Assembly: GCF_910592395.1 (NCBI RefSeq)
Contig: NC_088311.1
Span: forward strand, 20,336,501 to 20,400,500
Direction of reading: 5' to 3'
DNA: 64,000 bases
Source of the DNA: Lineus longissimus
Taxonomy: Eukaryota; Nemertea; Pilidiophora; Heteronemertea; Lineidae
The notes beneath the pieces were generated by a model. That model worked only from the letters and a program-made list of their open reading frames with translations, was not told the DNA's origin and made no database searches. Shown one piece after another: positions 11,561-43,893 of the stretch (the first letter of the stretch is position 1; each line of letters starts with the position of its first letter). The position numbers and the translations under genes were made by a program.

Positions 11561-14500
11561 TAGGGGTTGTGGTGTGATGTGCTGTGCTGTGGTGATATGT
11601 GAATTACATGTAATAGGTGTCACGATGGGTGGTTTTATTTGTATCATGGCGGCCTTACATTCTATTAATGCAATCAACGTGCAGGCCAGGTTTAATCAAT
11701 GTAGAATAAACCCTCCTGCATCATTTATTCAACAATTTGCTTCATTTTGCCTTTTCACCTGCGCCTTTGCAACAGAAAGGCAACTTTTCGAATCTTAATT
11801 TGAGTTCTGCACCTTACCCCAAGAGGCAATTACAAGTCGTATTCAATTCTAGCCAAGCAAGTAATAGTCATTGGCAGAAATAGACCCCAATCTACCATTG
11901 GGTCTTCATGGATGAAATGGGGATATGTCCTGAGGCCTTTAATATCGCAGCAGCTAAATTCAGAAGCATGGTTTCTTCGATAGCGTAACCGGTGTAAAGG
12001 CATTATGGCCGCGCTATCGGCTGCAAGTCACCCTACCAAACTACAATGCAGTTTTCATCACCAGACTCTACAGACAATGGAAAACTTAAACAACGGACGG
12101 AATCATTAGCTTTGCCTGGCAAAGTAATTCCGCAAAATGATTATGCATGCAGAACATGAGTAATGAATTTGCCTGTTTTTTTGTGTGCATAAACTTTAAT
12201 TGGCTTGATGCCCAGACAATAAATTTGTTTTGAACTACAAATGACGTATGACCTCGTACCCAAGCTTCTGAAAGGTACATTCACTTGTGCTCACTATGTG
12301 CACATGAACTTATGCGCTGTGTGATTATTGTTCTCTTCCTTTTGTAACATCTCGTCGCGTCATATGTACTTTTTATCAAGTAATCGTTTTTTGCGGCGTT
12401 ATGCAATTTCAGCACAGTATTTCACTCTGGTTCTACGTCCGCCTCTGATTAATCTTTTGTTTAGGTGTCAACTGCACGTGCCTGGGCGGTTGTCATCGAC
12501 AGTTCATCTGTACATGTGTTACACATCGCTCTCCCCAGGGTGTATGTGCGAGACGGCGGCAGATGGCATACGGGCACAACATTTCTATCTATATGCTGTT
12601 AATATGGTGTCAACTGTATTTCAACGAAAGGGGCTGCAGATTGGGTTTGAGAGAAACTGTAAATTGACTCTCGGGAGTGAAGTTGAAACAAATTAAAGTG
12701 GGGCCGTTTTGACCAGGGACCGACTTGACTGGTAAACCACAGTCCTACATGTGTCTGCATAGTAGGGAGAGAGAGGCTACATTTATTTACTCTTAAAGTG
12801 CATAAATCCGTATCATCTGCGTTTCATAGTGATTATGACATGCTACTGTTCTTATCTGTTCACAACCCGCTCAGGATAGCAAGGGCGTAGCTAGCCGGCT
12901 TTTTAGGAGGGGGCAAAGGGCTCTCGGGGGGGGGGGGGCAAATGACACGTCTTGAGATTGTCGGCCAAAATCACGGTAAAAAAACACCCGTACCCTGTCT
13001 CTGGCGTTAAAGGTTTGAGAGATGAAGAACGTCAAAATTACAGGTTTTGCATTGGCCGCTATGACCATTCAAATCCTGCATGATACCACGCCTATCCCTC
13101 TTGAAATTTGAGACGTGACATGAGATCTGGGCACGTCCCGTACGAAGTGGCGGCCAGTCAATTCTCAAGGCACACGAGTTCACCCAATTGTCCTATCTTC
13201 GATAGAGCAAAGGCTTAGGCGACTCGAGTGATCATTCTAAATAATGACTTTAAATCCCTTGATATCTAAGACTTAAACCTGCACAGTCAATATTTAAGTT
13301 GTGCATGCCAGGATGCCCTTTGTCAATACGATAAAAGCTGATGTCTGAACATGCAGCCAACTGTCCATGCATGTTTAATTGCTTTGATTGGGATAATAAC
13401 ATGCAGTTGTCAGGTTCACTTGATCCTCGAGGGGTACTTCATTGTGGAGAACAAAAACGGATTGTGTAGGCCTACACCTCTTTCTACAACTTACATCAGG
13501 TGTAAATAATGAGAAAATGTTTGATTCATTACGCGCTCCTCAGAATAAATCGTACTTATGTACATGTACATTGTACTTTTCGAAGAAAAAACTACCAATT
13601 TTTATCAAAATTCAAACCCAGCGCAATTGCAGTTATTGAAAAAAATATTTGAAATAAAGTATGTTATCTGTGCTAAAGTACAAATAATTTAAATCTAAAA
13701 AAGTATTTTTTTTCGAAAAACATTTTCAACTGTTTAGTCTCAGTAACCTCGTGCATATTTCAATGCAAAATCTGCCCAGGATATGATATGCATTCATAAA
13801 TGCCAATTACTATGTTGACAACGGTATTTCTAAGAGAAAAATATGTCTTTGGTCTGTAGTACATAATTTGAGTAAACTATTCTGATTTGCCTTTTAGAGT
13901 AGATCCGCGCCTATTTGAATCCACTAACAGACTTGTGTTGTAGCTTCCTGTAATTCGGTAGCATGTTTAGTACAAACAAACGTTTCTTCGATGACGATGT
14001 TGTTACAACTTGAGCAGCAGATAATTGTAACACAGACGGATTTCCGATAGGCCTTCCCGTTCTTTCAATCTCTCAAAATCTTCTATACAGTCTTGAAGGT
14101 CGCAATTAAAGGATTTACTGAAACTTGGTAGTTATAGTATTTGTGTACTGTATATGTTTACACAACAGCATTGCTTAAATTTATCTTTAATACGTATTCA
14201 CCAAATTGGAAATCTTCAAATTCAATACAAATTTCGATTCTTTACAAAGGTAGCCCTTTAAAGGAATCCTGTCCATGAAGTCGGCCTCAAGTGTCAAATG
14301 TCTCGTGCAGGACGCCGTCTTCCGGTCCCTGCGTCACTTGATGAAACCAATTTCCTGATGACGTATTCTATGATCGGGGCGTGTAATTATCAAATGTCAG
14401 CTTCTATCGAGCCTATGCACTTTATCACATGCTGTCATGTTCTTTTTAGTGTGTTCGGGACTAGAGTAAGATTAGTGCAGATTTCTTGACGACACCAGGG

Positions 14501-17375
14501 ACGGGTCCACCATTGGTTCATTGGTGCCCCTGGTGCATTGGTGTTCCCCTTTCCTGCGGACATCGTATCATGGTATGGTAAATTGTTTTACTATCACCAA
14601 CCTGGTGTAAGAGGTTTAAATGTCCTAGGATAGAGTGTCCCGTAACAAAGGTTTCAGTTTTGTGCTTTAAATGGTCACCACAAGAGGATAGGACATTTTC
14701 TTCCTGGGACATTTAAGACTGCTACACCGGCTACTGCTTATGTGTGGGAAATGATAGTCCTACATTGAATAGATGTTTTTACCACAACCTTCCAATGGGA
14801 TGTCACCGCGTTAGGATATATCCAAAAAAATATCGCATATATATGGAGACTTGCAGTCAAAGAGGACATTCATTTCCGCTACATCATGCCTTAATCATTA
14901 TCTTGTCCAATTACGGGTACCCTGTTAAGCTGTGTACTCGTAATAAACGCTGTCATGGCTGTTTTTCTTGATTATCAGTCTATTGTTTTTCTCTTCAACA
15001 CCACCATTGACATCAATAATTGTCCCAGAAGGGATGTCGACTATCAATGTGTAAATATGGTTATGCCATTTAGATCATTAACACAACCAGAGTTCATCAT
15101 CACACTGAATGTCGAATGTACAGTAGATACAGTGCATCTGCGTCATGTGATTTTCACAGCATTCGGGGAAAAGTAAGAAGCTGATACACCATTGTGTAAA
15201 CAAGTGAGCATAAAGCTGAGGTGAACTTATGAAGTATCAGCCCAATGGTCTCAGGATTTTCTTGCCCGCCTGACAAGCGGGCTAATACAAGGCTCTGTTC
15301 CTCAGCCCGGTTGGGGCAGAAGTCCGTTCAGTGTATTTTGTGTCTCTGGGCCTTGCACGGGTGAACTGTAGCACGTAGATTTGCAGTTTAACACGGTAGG
15401 CCAGCAGACCAACTCATTCGGCCTTAACCGATAAAGGGAGCCAGGTGGGCCAAATTAAGTTACACAAAGTGGCCTCCAGGTGCCTCTACTATTTCTCAGT
15501 ACATCGGCTATCAGTGATGTCGAAGCTTTGACGTGCACAGAAGTCACCATGAGAGTACAGTACAGAAATGAAAAATATTGTCGGAAATCACCTCTTGTTC
15601 ATTACTGCACTGCCCATGAATAATAAAGGATGTAATAAGAAACCTAGACAAAAGAGGTTTCACAGAACACTTTCTGTAAAAGAGAAACAATACAAAATGC
15701 CGGATAAGTAGGCCGTGCTAATGATTTCGCTAAATCCAGGATGCGTGTACGCTGTTGAGTGTCGTCATGAAATTGAAGAGTTACTTGATTGCACAAGTAC
15801 AAACTGTACGCTACATAACGTAATGTTTGCCCATGATCTTAAAGACATCATACAAACGTCGTTAAGTTCGTATCCAAACGTATTGTTTGCTTTGTTTCGC
15901 TAATTAGAGCACAATGGCATATTGACGGCAAACGAAATATATACATTTTAGAAAGTAAATCTTCTATAAACGTACCATTGTTTGGGCTTGGTCTAGCGCG
16001 CCTTAATTTGTGCACTAAGCTCCTGTTTACACTGTGGTTATTTAGATAAAACTAGGCTAATTACACAAAAAGTATTAAAAACACCTTTGATTTCAGTCCC
16101 GTCTCAATCAAAACACGACGTCAAATCAGTGTTTCACCCCTATATTAGGCCCAAACTACTTGGAGTCTCGCTATTGAAAAGTCATGATCTCTTCAGCTCA
16201 GCTATCTGTTGTAGGAATCACTCACTCAGGAAGAGTCAGAAGTGTTACCCTGGGGCTACACATTAGAAATAACTGTATTTTTCTTTTTCTTTAGAGCACT
16301 ACTGAAGTACACATACATGGACATGTACATCAAAGAACGTATCAAAGAACTATTCCTTTTTATCCACGTTTATATACGTAACCTTGCGTTTACCAGCGTG
16401 ACCTGCATGATTACCGTATAAGGTGGGCGACCACTTTATTCAAAGGTTACGTCGAGCGCGAGGTTTGTCATGCAAATCACAACAAAGGGGTTAGACAGCA
16501 CACACAATGGCAGCTTATTTCGTGGAAACCCCGACTGGTTTGCCATCGAAGTATTAAACACTGAGTGGGTCACTCAGAGCACAGAACTTTAACAGACGCG
16601 GAGTGAAACGGATCGTATCGTACTTTACATATAGAAAAACGACCTGTGATATATTTCCTACATTTTCATATTATCATTACTAGGATCTATTACTATTAGT
16701 CACAACTCAGGTACCGAGGAATAATAAAGGAGAATACAGGTATGTTTTTCTGGCTTAAGTTCGTGTTTCTAGCTGTATGTAGCTGTATGTTCGGTTAAGA
16801 GTTCTAGGAAGAGTTGCCGTGTTGTCTGCTGAGTCATTTTACACACAGTACGATACACTTGCCACATGTTAAGGCATTAACTTAAAAGATTTCAGAACCA
16901 TGACAACTAAACACACTCATGGACGGTAAAAGTTTATTCTCATTTCTCTCGTTTCTCTGGGATTAAAAGCCATTTTTCAATTTATTTGGTGAGTATATTG
17001 AAGAAGTCTCCTTGTTATAATGTGTTTCGACCAGTGTTTCTTCTCATGTTTTCATTTTCCATTGATCTCGTTCAGCTTGACAAAAGCATAGTCAGGGAAT
17101 ATTATTTTGGGATTTTTTTAAAAGTGGGAGTTTACATCGACATTACATTTCTTTATATGACTGAATTATATTATCATTACCATAACTCATTCCTTTCGAT
17201 ATCTAATAATGAAGTTCCTTTTCTTTGACTTGTCATATGATGCTAACAGCAGCTGTATGATATTGGTTTATCAGCTACTACGATTGATCATTCCAAGTTG
17301 ATGTGACATTCCTTTGGCGGAGAGTTACAGGCCTGTTTTATTGAGTTTTTGGCTTAAGTGTTAAGATATAAAGAA

Positions 17376-17434
17376 AGATATAAAGAAAGTAAGAATGTTA
17401 TAAGAGTTATAACATTCTTACTTTCTTTTTATCT
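17376..17434. repeat. 28-bp-stem hairpin
   Basis: Arms 17376-17403 and 17407-17434 pair almost perfectly around a 3-nt loop (gag). One arm contains agaaagtaagaatgttat and the other its complement. The stem is too perfect and the loop too tight for a usual animal microRNA precursor. A fold-back element or replication-born palindrome fits better. Confidence 0.7.
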
Positions 17435-17697
17435 TTGTGTCACAACACTGTAAATGGTATGTAAACTTATCTCTGCCTCTGTTAAGGATTCACAAAAAAT
17501 GCACGTTTGAATGCGGGATTGTCTCAGTTTGGTTGTATCATGTTTCTGGTGCAGGGCCGGGTGCCACGGACTAGAATGCGAGTAAGAATGGCTTGAGTGT
17601 ATCACCTGTCTTAACGTATGAGAGACGTATGGAATTCTTTTCGAGTTGGTAAAAGATATTACATAGGTGTCGACACCGGATTAGGTGAGATTATCCG

Positions 17698-17731
17698 ACA
17701 TTATCTGATATCGAACAATATCAGATAATGT
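17698..17731. repeat. 14-bp-stem hairpin
   Basis: acattatctgatat (17698-17711) and atatcagataatgt (17718-17731) are exact reverse complements separated by 6 nt. It lies 264 bp from the previous hairpin. Confidence 0.65.
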
Positions 17732-19684
17732 TTCCGACTTTGTCTGGTTGTCCGCATTAAACTCCTGGCATTTTAACTTAACTTAAGTGACTTTGCCATG
17801 GGGATCGTCCTGCCTATTTGTCTTTGCTTCAGTTATGTGACCGGCAAAATTATGACTGAGTTTTTTCCAGTTTAAACAACACTCATTGCTCGTTACCTTT
17901 ACAGTTTACGTATACGATGACTCTTAAATCCTGAAATCGCAACTTCTCTATACCTTAACCCCAGACATGTCAAGACTGCCATTTCCTGATCAGAAGTTCT
18001 TTGTTTACTTTCTTCCACATGAATGGTCCCAAACCTTCCAGTTCAGTGTCGACGAATGGGACACATTTGTTAATAAAAACCTCCTTGTGAGCAGTTGTCC
18101 CCATGCCCCATTTTATGTGCCAGTACATGACGAAGTCAGTGCATATCATATTGTATGCGTTGGTATTGATATGAATGAGAATTCATGACGAATAATTGAC
18201 TCTTTCATGTGTACTTTATAAATCAGCTGTTCATGAGAACAGGTTTTCCATGTAGGGCTATCGTATCTCATGGGTGTGCTGAGTACAGTAACCCTTGTAT
18301 TAAAGGCGAAGTCAAATTGTTTTGTTGTAAACCTGTCATATGATATATATAATGTGTGTAGGCCTAATGAGGGAGAACTATCTCTGACTCTCCTGATGTC
18401 CAAGTGTCTTCACGATCGAGGAACAGTCGATAGACCTGGATTTTCTACAGGAGGAAGTGGTTTACTCCATATGAGTTGCCTCCGAGAAGAGACTTCTCAA
18501 CCGAATACACCATGTTACTCAACATACAACGAAACGAGTCACACTTCAGGACCATGCGGACATGACTTTCGGCGGAACTCCGACCATCTTGTTCAAAGAA
18601 AAGATCTTAATTAGTACAGTCATGTTTCTCAAAACATTAAAAGTAGGCCAGTTGCAAATTGGCTCTCGCATGAACTTGATGGCTGATTATAACAATTTAA
18701 ATGAACCAATTAGCAGATAATCGGAGTTATTCATAATGTAAACACTGCATCAAATATTGCTACTGTATATTGGCACCGAGCATTGATACATTGAAGCCAG
18801 GTTGTTACGAGTAACCATTAAGGCCATTGCATTCAGCGATTAATTATTACACAGAGCACGAACCTTTAATTTGATTATGTAATTTACTGGGAACCCAATG
18901 TAATTATCTTTGCATGAGATTTGCTAACACCAACAGCATACAAAGTCAACACCTTCGATATCATTTATGATATTAAGGTTTGATGCAGTTTTTCGCTGAT
19001 ATGAACTTCGTATCGCATTTGATTACATTTTTCATCTGATACAAAGTAGGTCTCAGCTCTGCATATCTGTTTCTGATAAAAAAAAAACGAAAACAAATAC
19101 AACTCAACAAGGAAGTTATAGTATTTTTCATGCTATTTCAGAAAATACATTGTTTAAGGCATACTACTTTGTTACGTATACAAATTCATTACGATCTCTT
19201 TTCGTCAGGAATTGAGTGATACGGTGCTGATGTCTTGGTTTTCCTGGCCCTATCATTCCCTTGGATTATGTTGTCGTCGTGGTTCCACATCTAAATGTAC
19301 ATGTACTACACTATGTGCATGTATGCTGCTGGATATCGTGACTTGCAGGAAACATGATATGTCATTTTTTCAGTCAAAATCATCACGATCTTGAACCAAA
19401 AGACAAATGTAATATCTTGGTAGGGGTTCTTCATTAGCAATCCCAAGTCAATATTGATTCCTCATAAACAATGTGACAAGACAATTGACATTCACGCCAA
19501 GATCACAAGACTAATCTCAACTGGATAACTATTTATAACCAATGACTTTGAGATACCGGTGACCTATATACTAGTGACCTAACACAAACTTACAATCAGC
19601 AGTATATCACTGAGATTAAGAGCCAGCACTTGTATTTCTCGTTGAAAAACTTGTTGGGCTCTCCCACACGGACGCTCTGAGAAA

Positions 19685-19690
19685 TATAAA
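19685..19690 (+). promoter_or_regulatory. Candidate TATA box of the Polo-like kinase gene
   Basis: TATAAA lies about 510 bp before the start codon. A possible non-coding first exon would end at a good donor (gat|gtaagc) after 19813, and the next acceptor (ttttcag) ends at 20116. The arrangement TATA, non-coding exon, 303-bp intron, coding exon is consistent but unproven. Confidence 0.3.
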
Positions 19691-20116
19691 CAAAGCGACA
19701 TCATCGTCTGCTGGGCGTGAGTGCCAGACGGTGTTTTCATTCTCAGAACTATCGTCTGCTTGTATCAACCCGTTTTTCTCCTTTCCTTTGGTTTTTCAAG
19801 TTTAATATTTGATGTAAGCTTATCTCTGTAATCTCGATTTGGTGATATCATGTTTTGTACTGCTATGGTCGACACGAACTTGTCTTTGACGGCATTGGAG
19901 AGTTTAGCTGGCCACAGACTGGTGGTTTTGGAATTTTACACCAGGTTCAATTGCAAAGGAATAGAAAGGTGTCCGTGGCACGTCGAATATTTGGCCAAAG
20001 ATTTGGAAAGTTACTTTTGACACACTGTAACCAAGTCGCAAGTTTACCTAATAATGTTTAATGAATAGTCAAGCTTGGGTGCTTAACTAATGTATGTCGA
20101 TTTCATGTCTTTTCAG

Positions 20117-20197
20117 ATGTGTTAGTAAATAAGCTCAAGAAGCCTTATTCATAACAACAAAAGGGAATATAAACCCTCAGCCAGGAGCACCGTCATC
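20117..20197 (+). other. Probable 5' UTR part of first coding exon
   Basis: A splice acceptor (tgtcttttcag) ends at 20116. From there to the ATG at 20198 the sequence has in-frame stops and no competing start in good context except an ATG at 20117 that meets a stop after two codons. It is likely leader sequence. Confidence 0.4.
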
Positions 20198-39147
<18,950 letters not shown>

Positions 39148-39434
39148 AAAGAGATACCTCTGACATGGTGCAGATATGGATGTGTAACTAGTCCTTTAAG
39201 ATGTGGGCGAGATGAAGTGCGGGTCATGAAGTAACCAGTCAGTGGTTGTCCCAAGTTGCATTGATTGGACGGAAAATCTGGGTCACGTCAACCGGAGCCA
39301 AAGTTGGCCCTGTCATTTTTGCTCTAGTTGGCAGTAAAGACGTTGTTTCAGTGTTCAAATGCATCAGACAATCACAAAATGCTTTGGAAGATGACAAACC
39401 CCATTGAGAGAGCAAAGCTCATGATTTCTTTCAA

Positions 39435-39440
39435 ATTAAA
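39435..39440 (+). terminator. Possible poly(A) signal ATTAAA for plk2/3
   Basis: Nearest poly(A)-signal variant, about 290 nt after the stop codon and just before a T-run. A canonical AATAAA appears much later at 43124-43129, so the true 3' end is uncertain. Confidence 0.3.
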
Positions 39441-42337
39441 ATGTGATTTTTTTTTTACAAGGAGCGCTTTAATCGGACAATTCTGACTATTGCACAGTTG
39501 CTGTTGTTAAGTCATGACTATTCAACCATGACCCGAACTTTTTCGTTTAGAGCGAAACTTTTGTTGTTTGATTTTGTTGTGACTGCTATCGAAAATTCAA
39601 ACTCACATAATAGAGAACTAAATGGAAGTGAACATGCAGTGATATGATCAGGCAAGCAGGGTTATGAATGCGTAGAGGAATGGAGTGTGATTCGGTCGGT
39701 GTTTATCCCAGTCGTGGGGAAATGTAATTTGGACTTGCACAGTAGCATTGGACGCTCGTCATGGGCGAACTTACTGATATTCGTGTGCTCGATGTTAATG
39801 GCACAGACGTGATAAGTCTTCAGCATCATTGAAAAGTGCCTCTGAACCAATTTTACGCGAGACATAAAATTAAGTGGCTAAGTGAAAATTTATGAAGGAT
39901 CTTTGTACGAAATGATTAAGAGTATGGTGGAAATATTATGTAGTGCAAGAACTGTAACCGGTCTTGCTGTCCGATATAATTTGTAGATAGAAAATACGCC
40001 CAGTTTCGTTGTGCTGTACATGCGCATGTATCTATGTGATAAAGAAGAACGAAGAGTTAACATTTCTGATAAAGGATTTTGTTCATTTTCGGTGCTTTCC
40101 GCAAGGTAGACTGGTTTGCATGAACTGAAAGACAATCGCTGTGATTAACCTAAAGGAAGGTGGCTTTATATGCCTTGTCTTAATGGGTGCTGAAGGCAAA
40201 GGTTTGCAGGGATGAAGTTGCTTTGACTTGGTTTGTCGAGAACTGAGCATTATTCGATGAGTTGGAACAGACCGGGGAGTGCAAAACATACCAATAAGTC
40301 ATCTGGAGTTGGGTAAAATGAATGAATTATCTTTTATGTAGTGAAGAGCAATTACTCTTCACTCCATATAAGGCCGATGTCCAAATAATTTCGCTCAATT
40401 TCAGCAGGCGGACTCAAGCCAATTGTTCAGCTATAGGCCTACCGTTGATGGTATGGGCGCTTGCAACAGATCGTAAGTCATGACCAGAAACGACTCTGTG
40501 GGAATGGCCTCCTTTAAACTAAGGGTCAAGGAATGCTTAGTATGGGGTGGTTTTTTTGGCATTCCCGGTCGGAACGACTGTATGGTCTACATGTAGAGTT
40601 TGAATGGTAACTTGGGAGGTATGGAAGGCAGTGACGAAATATTCTCCCAATCATTGAGTGTCAAGGTCGTTAAGTTAAAGATAACCATTGATATATGACC
40701 ATGAAAAAACGAAGTGTATTAAGGTGATGAAATCTTTGCGTAGAAGGATTGTCTTGAAGTTTAATGCACCAATGCCATCTGCATCATAGAGCAAGTTTGT
40801 ATATTTCATACTCATGCTCAGATATTACCCTTATTTCGTTTTCGTTTTTGTTTTTCGCTGTGCGTTCATTTCAAGTTGAAATGTACATGTATAATTTGTG
40901 ATATTCTGGATAGTTGACTCGGTTGTTAAGCCTGAACCAGCTTTTGATGATTATTTTCTTTTGTAAAGATATTTTGAGAGTAGTGCAGGAGAAAAATCCC
41001 AAGAACGAACTGAATACTGTTGTTTTTTCTGAAAAGTATTTCATAAAACTGCTGATATGCATGTGGTAAACAAGGCTTACACATTACCGTAATCAAAGAG
41101 TTTTTCGAATTGGTTTTTGTTTCAAGAGCTTATTCCTGAGTTTTGATAGGTAGTTCAATGTCTCAGTTACATGTAATTACGTTAATTTTATTTTTATGCA
41201 TAGCTCTGGAGTGGACTGTCTCTATCCCTTTTTTCGAGAACAAGGAAATGAGACATCTTTTCTGAAACATTTGAATTTGAGACATCCCTTTCCTTTTTAA
41301 ACTCAATTAATTACAAGACCCTGCAGTGGATGACCTGCATTGATGATTGCAAGTTGAAAATCGAGTGTTCTGGTGACTTTCTTTTTATTCAAGCATGCGA
41401 TTTCTGGTATTTCGGTTGAGGATAAAACTGCTTACTTATTCAGGTTCTTCCCGGTAAACATTTTGCTAAATGTAAACATATTGTATCAGTATATTTCAAA
41501 CAATTGTTTTTGCGTTTATACGACCACAAAAACCTAATCAGACCGTTTGGAAGAGGTGTCAGCATTTACAGGAAGTAGTCCCATTTACAGGAAAATGGCA
41601 CTGCAAACAAAACGCCATATAGAGCTAGGAAGTCTTTTGCAGTATTTTGATGAATTATGTATGACATTTGTTCAACTGCTGCATTTTCTGAGTGAAATCA
41701 CCAAATATCCGAGCGCCATTTTCGCATGAAATAGTTTATAGCCAACTATATGACTGACGCTCAGCAAAATGATCTCGCTTAAAGCCAATGATTTCTATGA
41801 TATAGACATAATAGCGTCAGCACTTGTACTCGTTCATTTTGGGGGAAGGAACCATGGTTATTTGTAAATTCTATATAGGGTACCGGCAAAATACAGTTTG
41901 TACGGCAGCCGCTTCGTTAGGCTGAGTGTTGTAGCGAGTATGATACAACACGCCGCTATTTGTGGTAGAAACGATTGAATTTAATTGATGGGGTTTTCCT
42001 TGATTGGCTATTTGGTTTTTCTTTCAACCGCATCTTGTATACTACTGCTTGTATATCTCTATGTCTTCCTATTCCATGTCATTTACCATCAAGTGGTATC
42101 AACTTAAAGAGCCCCGGAAAATTATCCCGGGCTACGAGGTCGCCGCCGGGTTCTTGTCCCTTCATGATTTGGCCGTGAATGCTCACTCGATCGAGATGCG
42201 GACTTTTTGGTCTCGGTTACAGTATCTCCGCCAGTATAGTCAGTGTGAGTGATTCACGTGGTATAGACTACGCAATGTAAGAAATTCCACTACGCGCTCT
42301 TTAACGGAACTATATTCCCAGTCCATGCTATCACTAT

Positions 42338-42556
42338 AGGGCCGTTTACACGGGACCAGACCGATCTTGGTCGATCCGGATTGGTCAAGATTGGTCTGCC
42401 GTGAAAGCGGGCACGAATGTGATCTGGTCTGATTCGATGTTTACTTCATTACGAGTCTTACATGTTCGTCATTCTTTACATCCTGAGCGGCGATGTGATG
42501 TGAAGTGACCTTATCTGGTCTGGTCTCGTTTGGTTTGGTACCTTGTAAACGGCCCT
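42338..42556. mobile_element. MITE, 219 bp, termini agggccgtttaca
   Basis: The left end (42338) and the reverse complement of the right end (42556) are identical for the first 13 bases and similar for about 20. The inside is rich in ggtctg/ggtctcg repeats and has no coding frame. No clear target duplication is seen, so the superfamily cannot be assigned. Confidence 0.75.
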
Positions 42557-43248
42557 GCTGATATATGTTGAGGTGACCGGGCGTAAGCCCCTACGAACAA
42601 AGAAAACATGGACCAATTCTATTGCGTTCTTACAATGCGTAGTCATGCTTCCTTGGCAAGGGCGGACATGTATAACAACAGCGAGATTTAATTATTGGTG
42701 GTCAAGTGAGATAAGAGTTCTCGTCGAAGAAATCTGGGCCCATCAGTTCATGCACGGGTCATTCTTCACTCAAGACACATTTATAGAGCGAAATTTCTTG
42801 AATGATGTTCTGTACGTTTAAAACTTTAGCTAGAGACGCTGGAGTGAAATTAGAAAACAGCTTTGGAGAAAACACAGCGGGCTGCCGAAAAAGAGAGAAA
42901 TGCTTGACAATTTTCTTTAAAAATGTCTTTGCTGTATTGTATTAATATCAGTATTGAGAATTTTTTTTGATGGTTTTGTAATAAGGAATGCGCGTGATGT
43001 CTGAATGAGGTGTGTGTGGAACCATGATATCCACCACAAAAGGCTGTGTTAAAAAATATCCGTTCCTTCGTTATTTTGTATATTTGTAAATATTTGAAAA
43101 ATTCTGTTTAATAATTTTGCATAAATAAAGATATCCAAATAATTGTTAAGATAAACATGACTTTGAATATTTTGTTGAATGACTTCGAGCCATCGTAAAT
43201 TAAACCTTGGCAGTATATGTTTTGCCCCCGATGTATGGCGGGCCGAAA

Positions 43249-43398
43249 GGGTAATATTGGGGAGTTTTCGCAAATTCTCCCCGAAACGCCAATGTGAACG
43301 CTTATCTCATTGTTCGACCTCCTGACAAGTCAAACAATGGGACAGGCGTTCACGTGGACGTTTCGGGGGGGGGGGGGTTTGCGAAACTCCCTATACCC
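43249..43398. mobile_element. Fold-back element, 150 bp, about 65-bp arms
   Basis: The arms run from gggtaata (43249) inwards and from ctataccc (43398) inwards, and pair over about 65 bases with mismatches. The right arm has a 12-base G-run where the left has a few bases (ctcccc). The element is a near-complete hairpin without coding capacity. Confidence 0.7.
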
Positions 43399-43715
43399 GG
43401 ACTTTGAAAGTAAAACATTTTACGTTTGTCGCAATTTCATATACGTTTTATTGAGCGTACATATAAATAACGTAAAAAAGTGTACAATATTATGTTAACC
43501 CCGGTTTAACGTATTTTATCCGCAACCAACCTTACCAATCAAGTGTCCACTCTCCTTGGGACATTCATCGTCACCGCAACAGCCAATGCTATAGTGCCGT
43601 TACCGGTGCCGTTGCCGGTGTAAGGGAAGAAAATGGCCCTCGGGGAAAAAGTGTCCGGACTTGTTCTTACTACTTTTTTAGTTGGAGCAACTAATTAGTG
43701 GTCAGCGTTTTACTA

Positions 43716-43893
43716 CAGTAGAACCTCTCTATTAAGGACACCCTCAGGGCTGAAAAGTGCTGTCCTTAATAGAGAGGTGTCCTGATTAGACAGGTCAAAT
43801 TGAATGGAAACCACCACTTTGGGACCAAAACTAATGTCCTCAATAGAGAGGTTGTCCTTAGTAGAGAGGTGTCCGCTAAGGGAGGTTCCACTG
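43716..43893. mobile_element. TA-flanked MITE, 178 bp (Tc1/mariner-like ends)
   Basis: The ends cagtagaacctctct and, inverted, cagtggaacctccct match at 13 of 15 positions, and the element is flanked by TA on both sides (43714-43715, 43894-43895). TA duplication and this end pattern fit a non-autonomous Tc1/mariner-type element. A decayed relative lies in plk2/3 intron 1 (22612-22722). Confidence 0.8.

Larger units (their letters stand above)
6253..19680. other. Long stretch with no recognised gene
   Basis: I found no exon chain with consistent splice sites. Contents: a poly-C tract near 7977-7993, a poly-G tract near 12926-12938, one copy of a dispersed repeat (10586-10731), a 28-bp-stem hairpin (17376-17434) and a 14-bp-stem hairpin (17698-17731). 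A few open frames have protein-like composition but no known motif: 8825-9055 (+), 11399-11560 (-, acidic end), 17967-18188 (+) and 18270-18614 (+). They could be isolated exons of lineage-specific genes, but nothing decides this. Confidence 0.4.

Noticed and set aside
12328-12696. 122-codon + frame
   Set aside because: Composition rich in Phe, Leu, Cys and Ser like translated non-coding DNA. No motif or splice partner.
19699-19724. Hairpin cgtctg...cagacg near the plk2/3 promoter, similar to 2238-2262
   Set aside because: Only a 6-bp stem with a long loop, which is expected by chance. The likeness to 2238-2262 is limited to the gtctg core.
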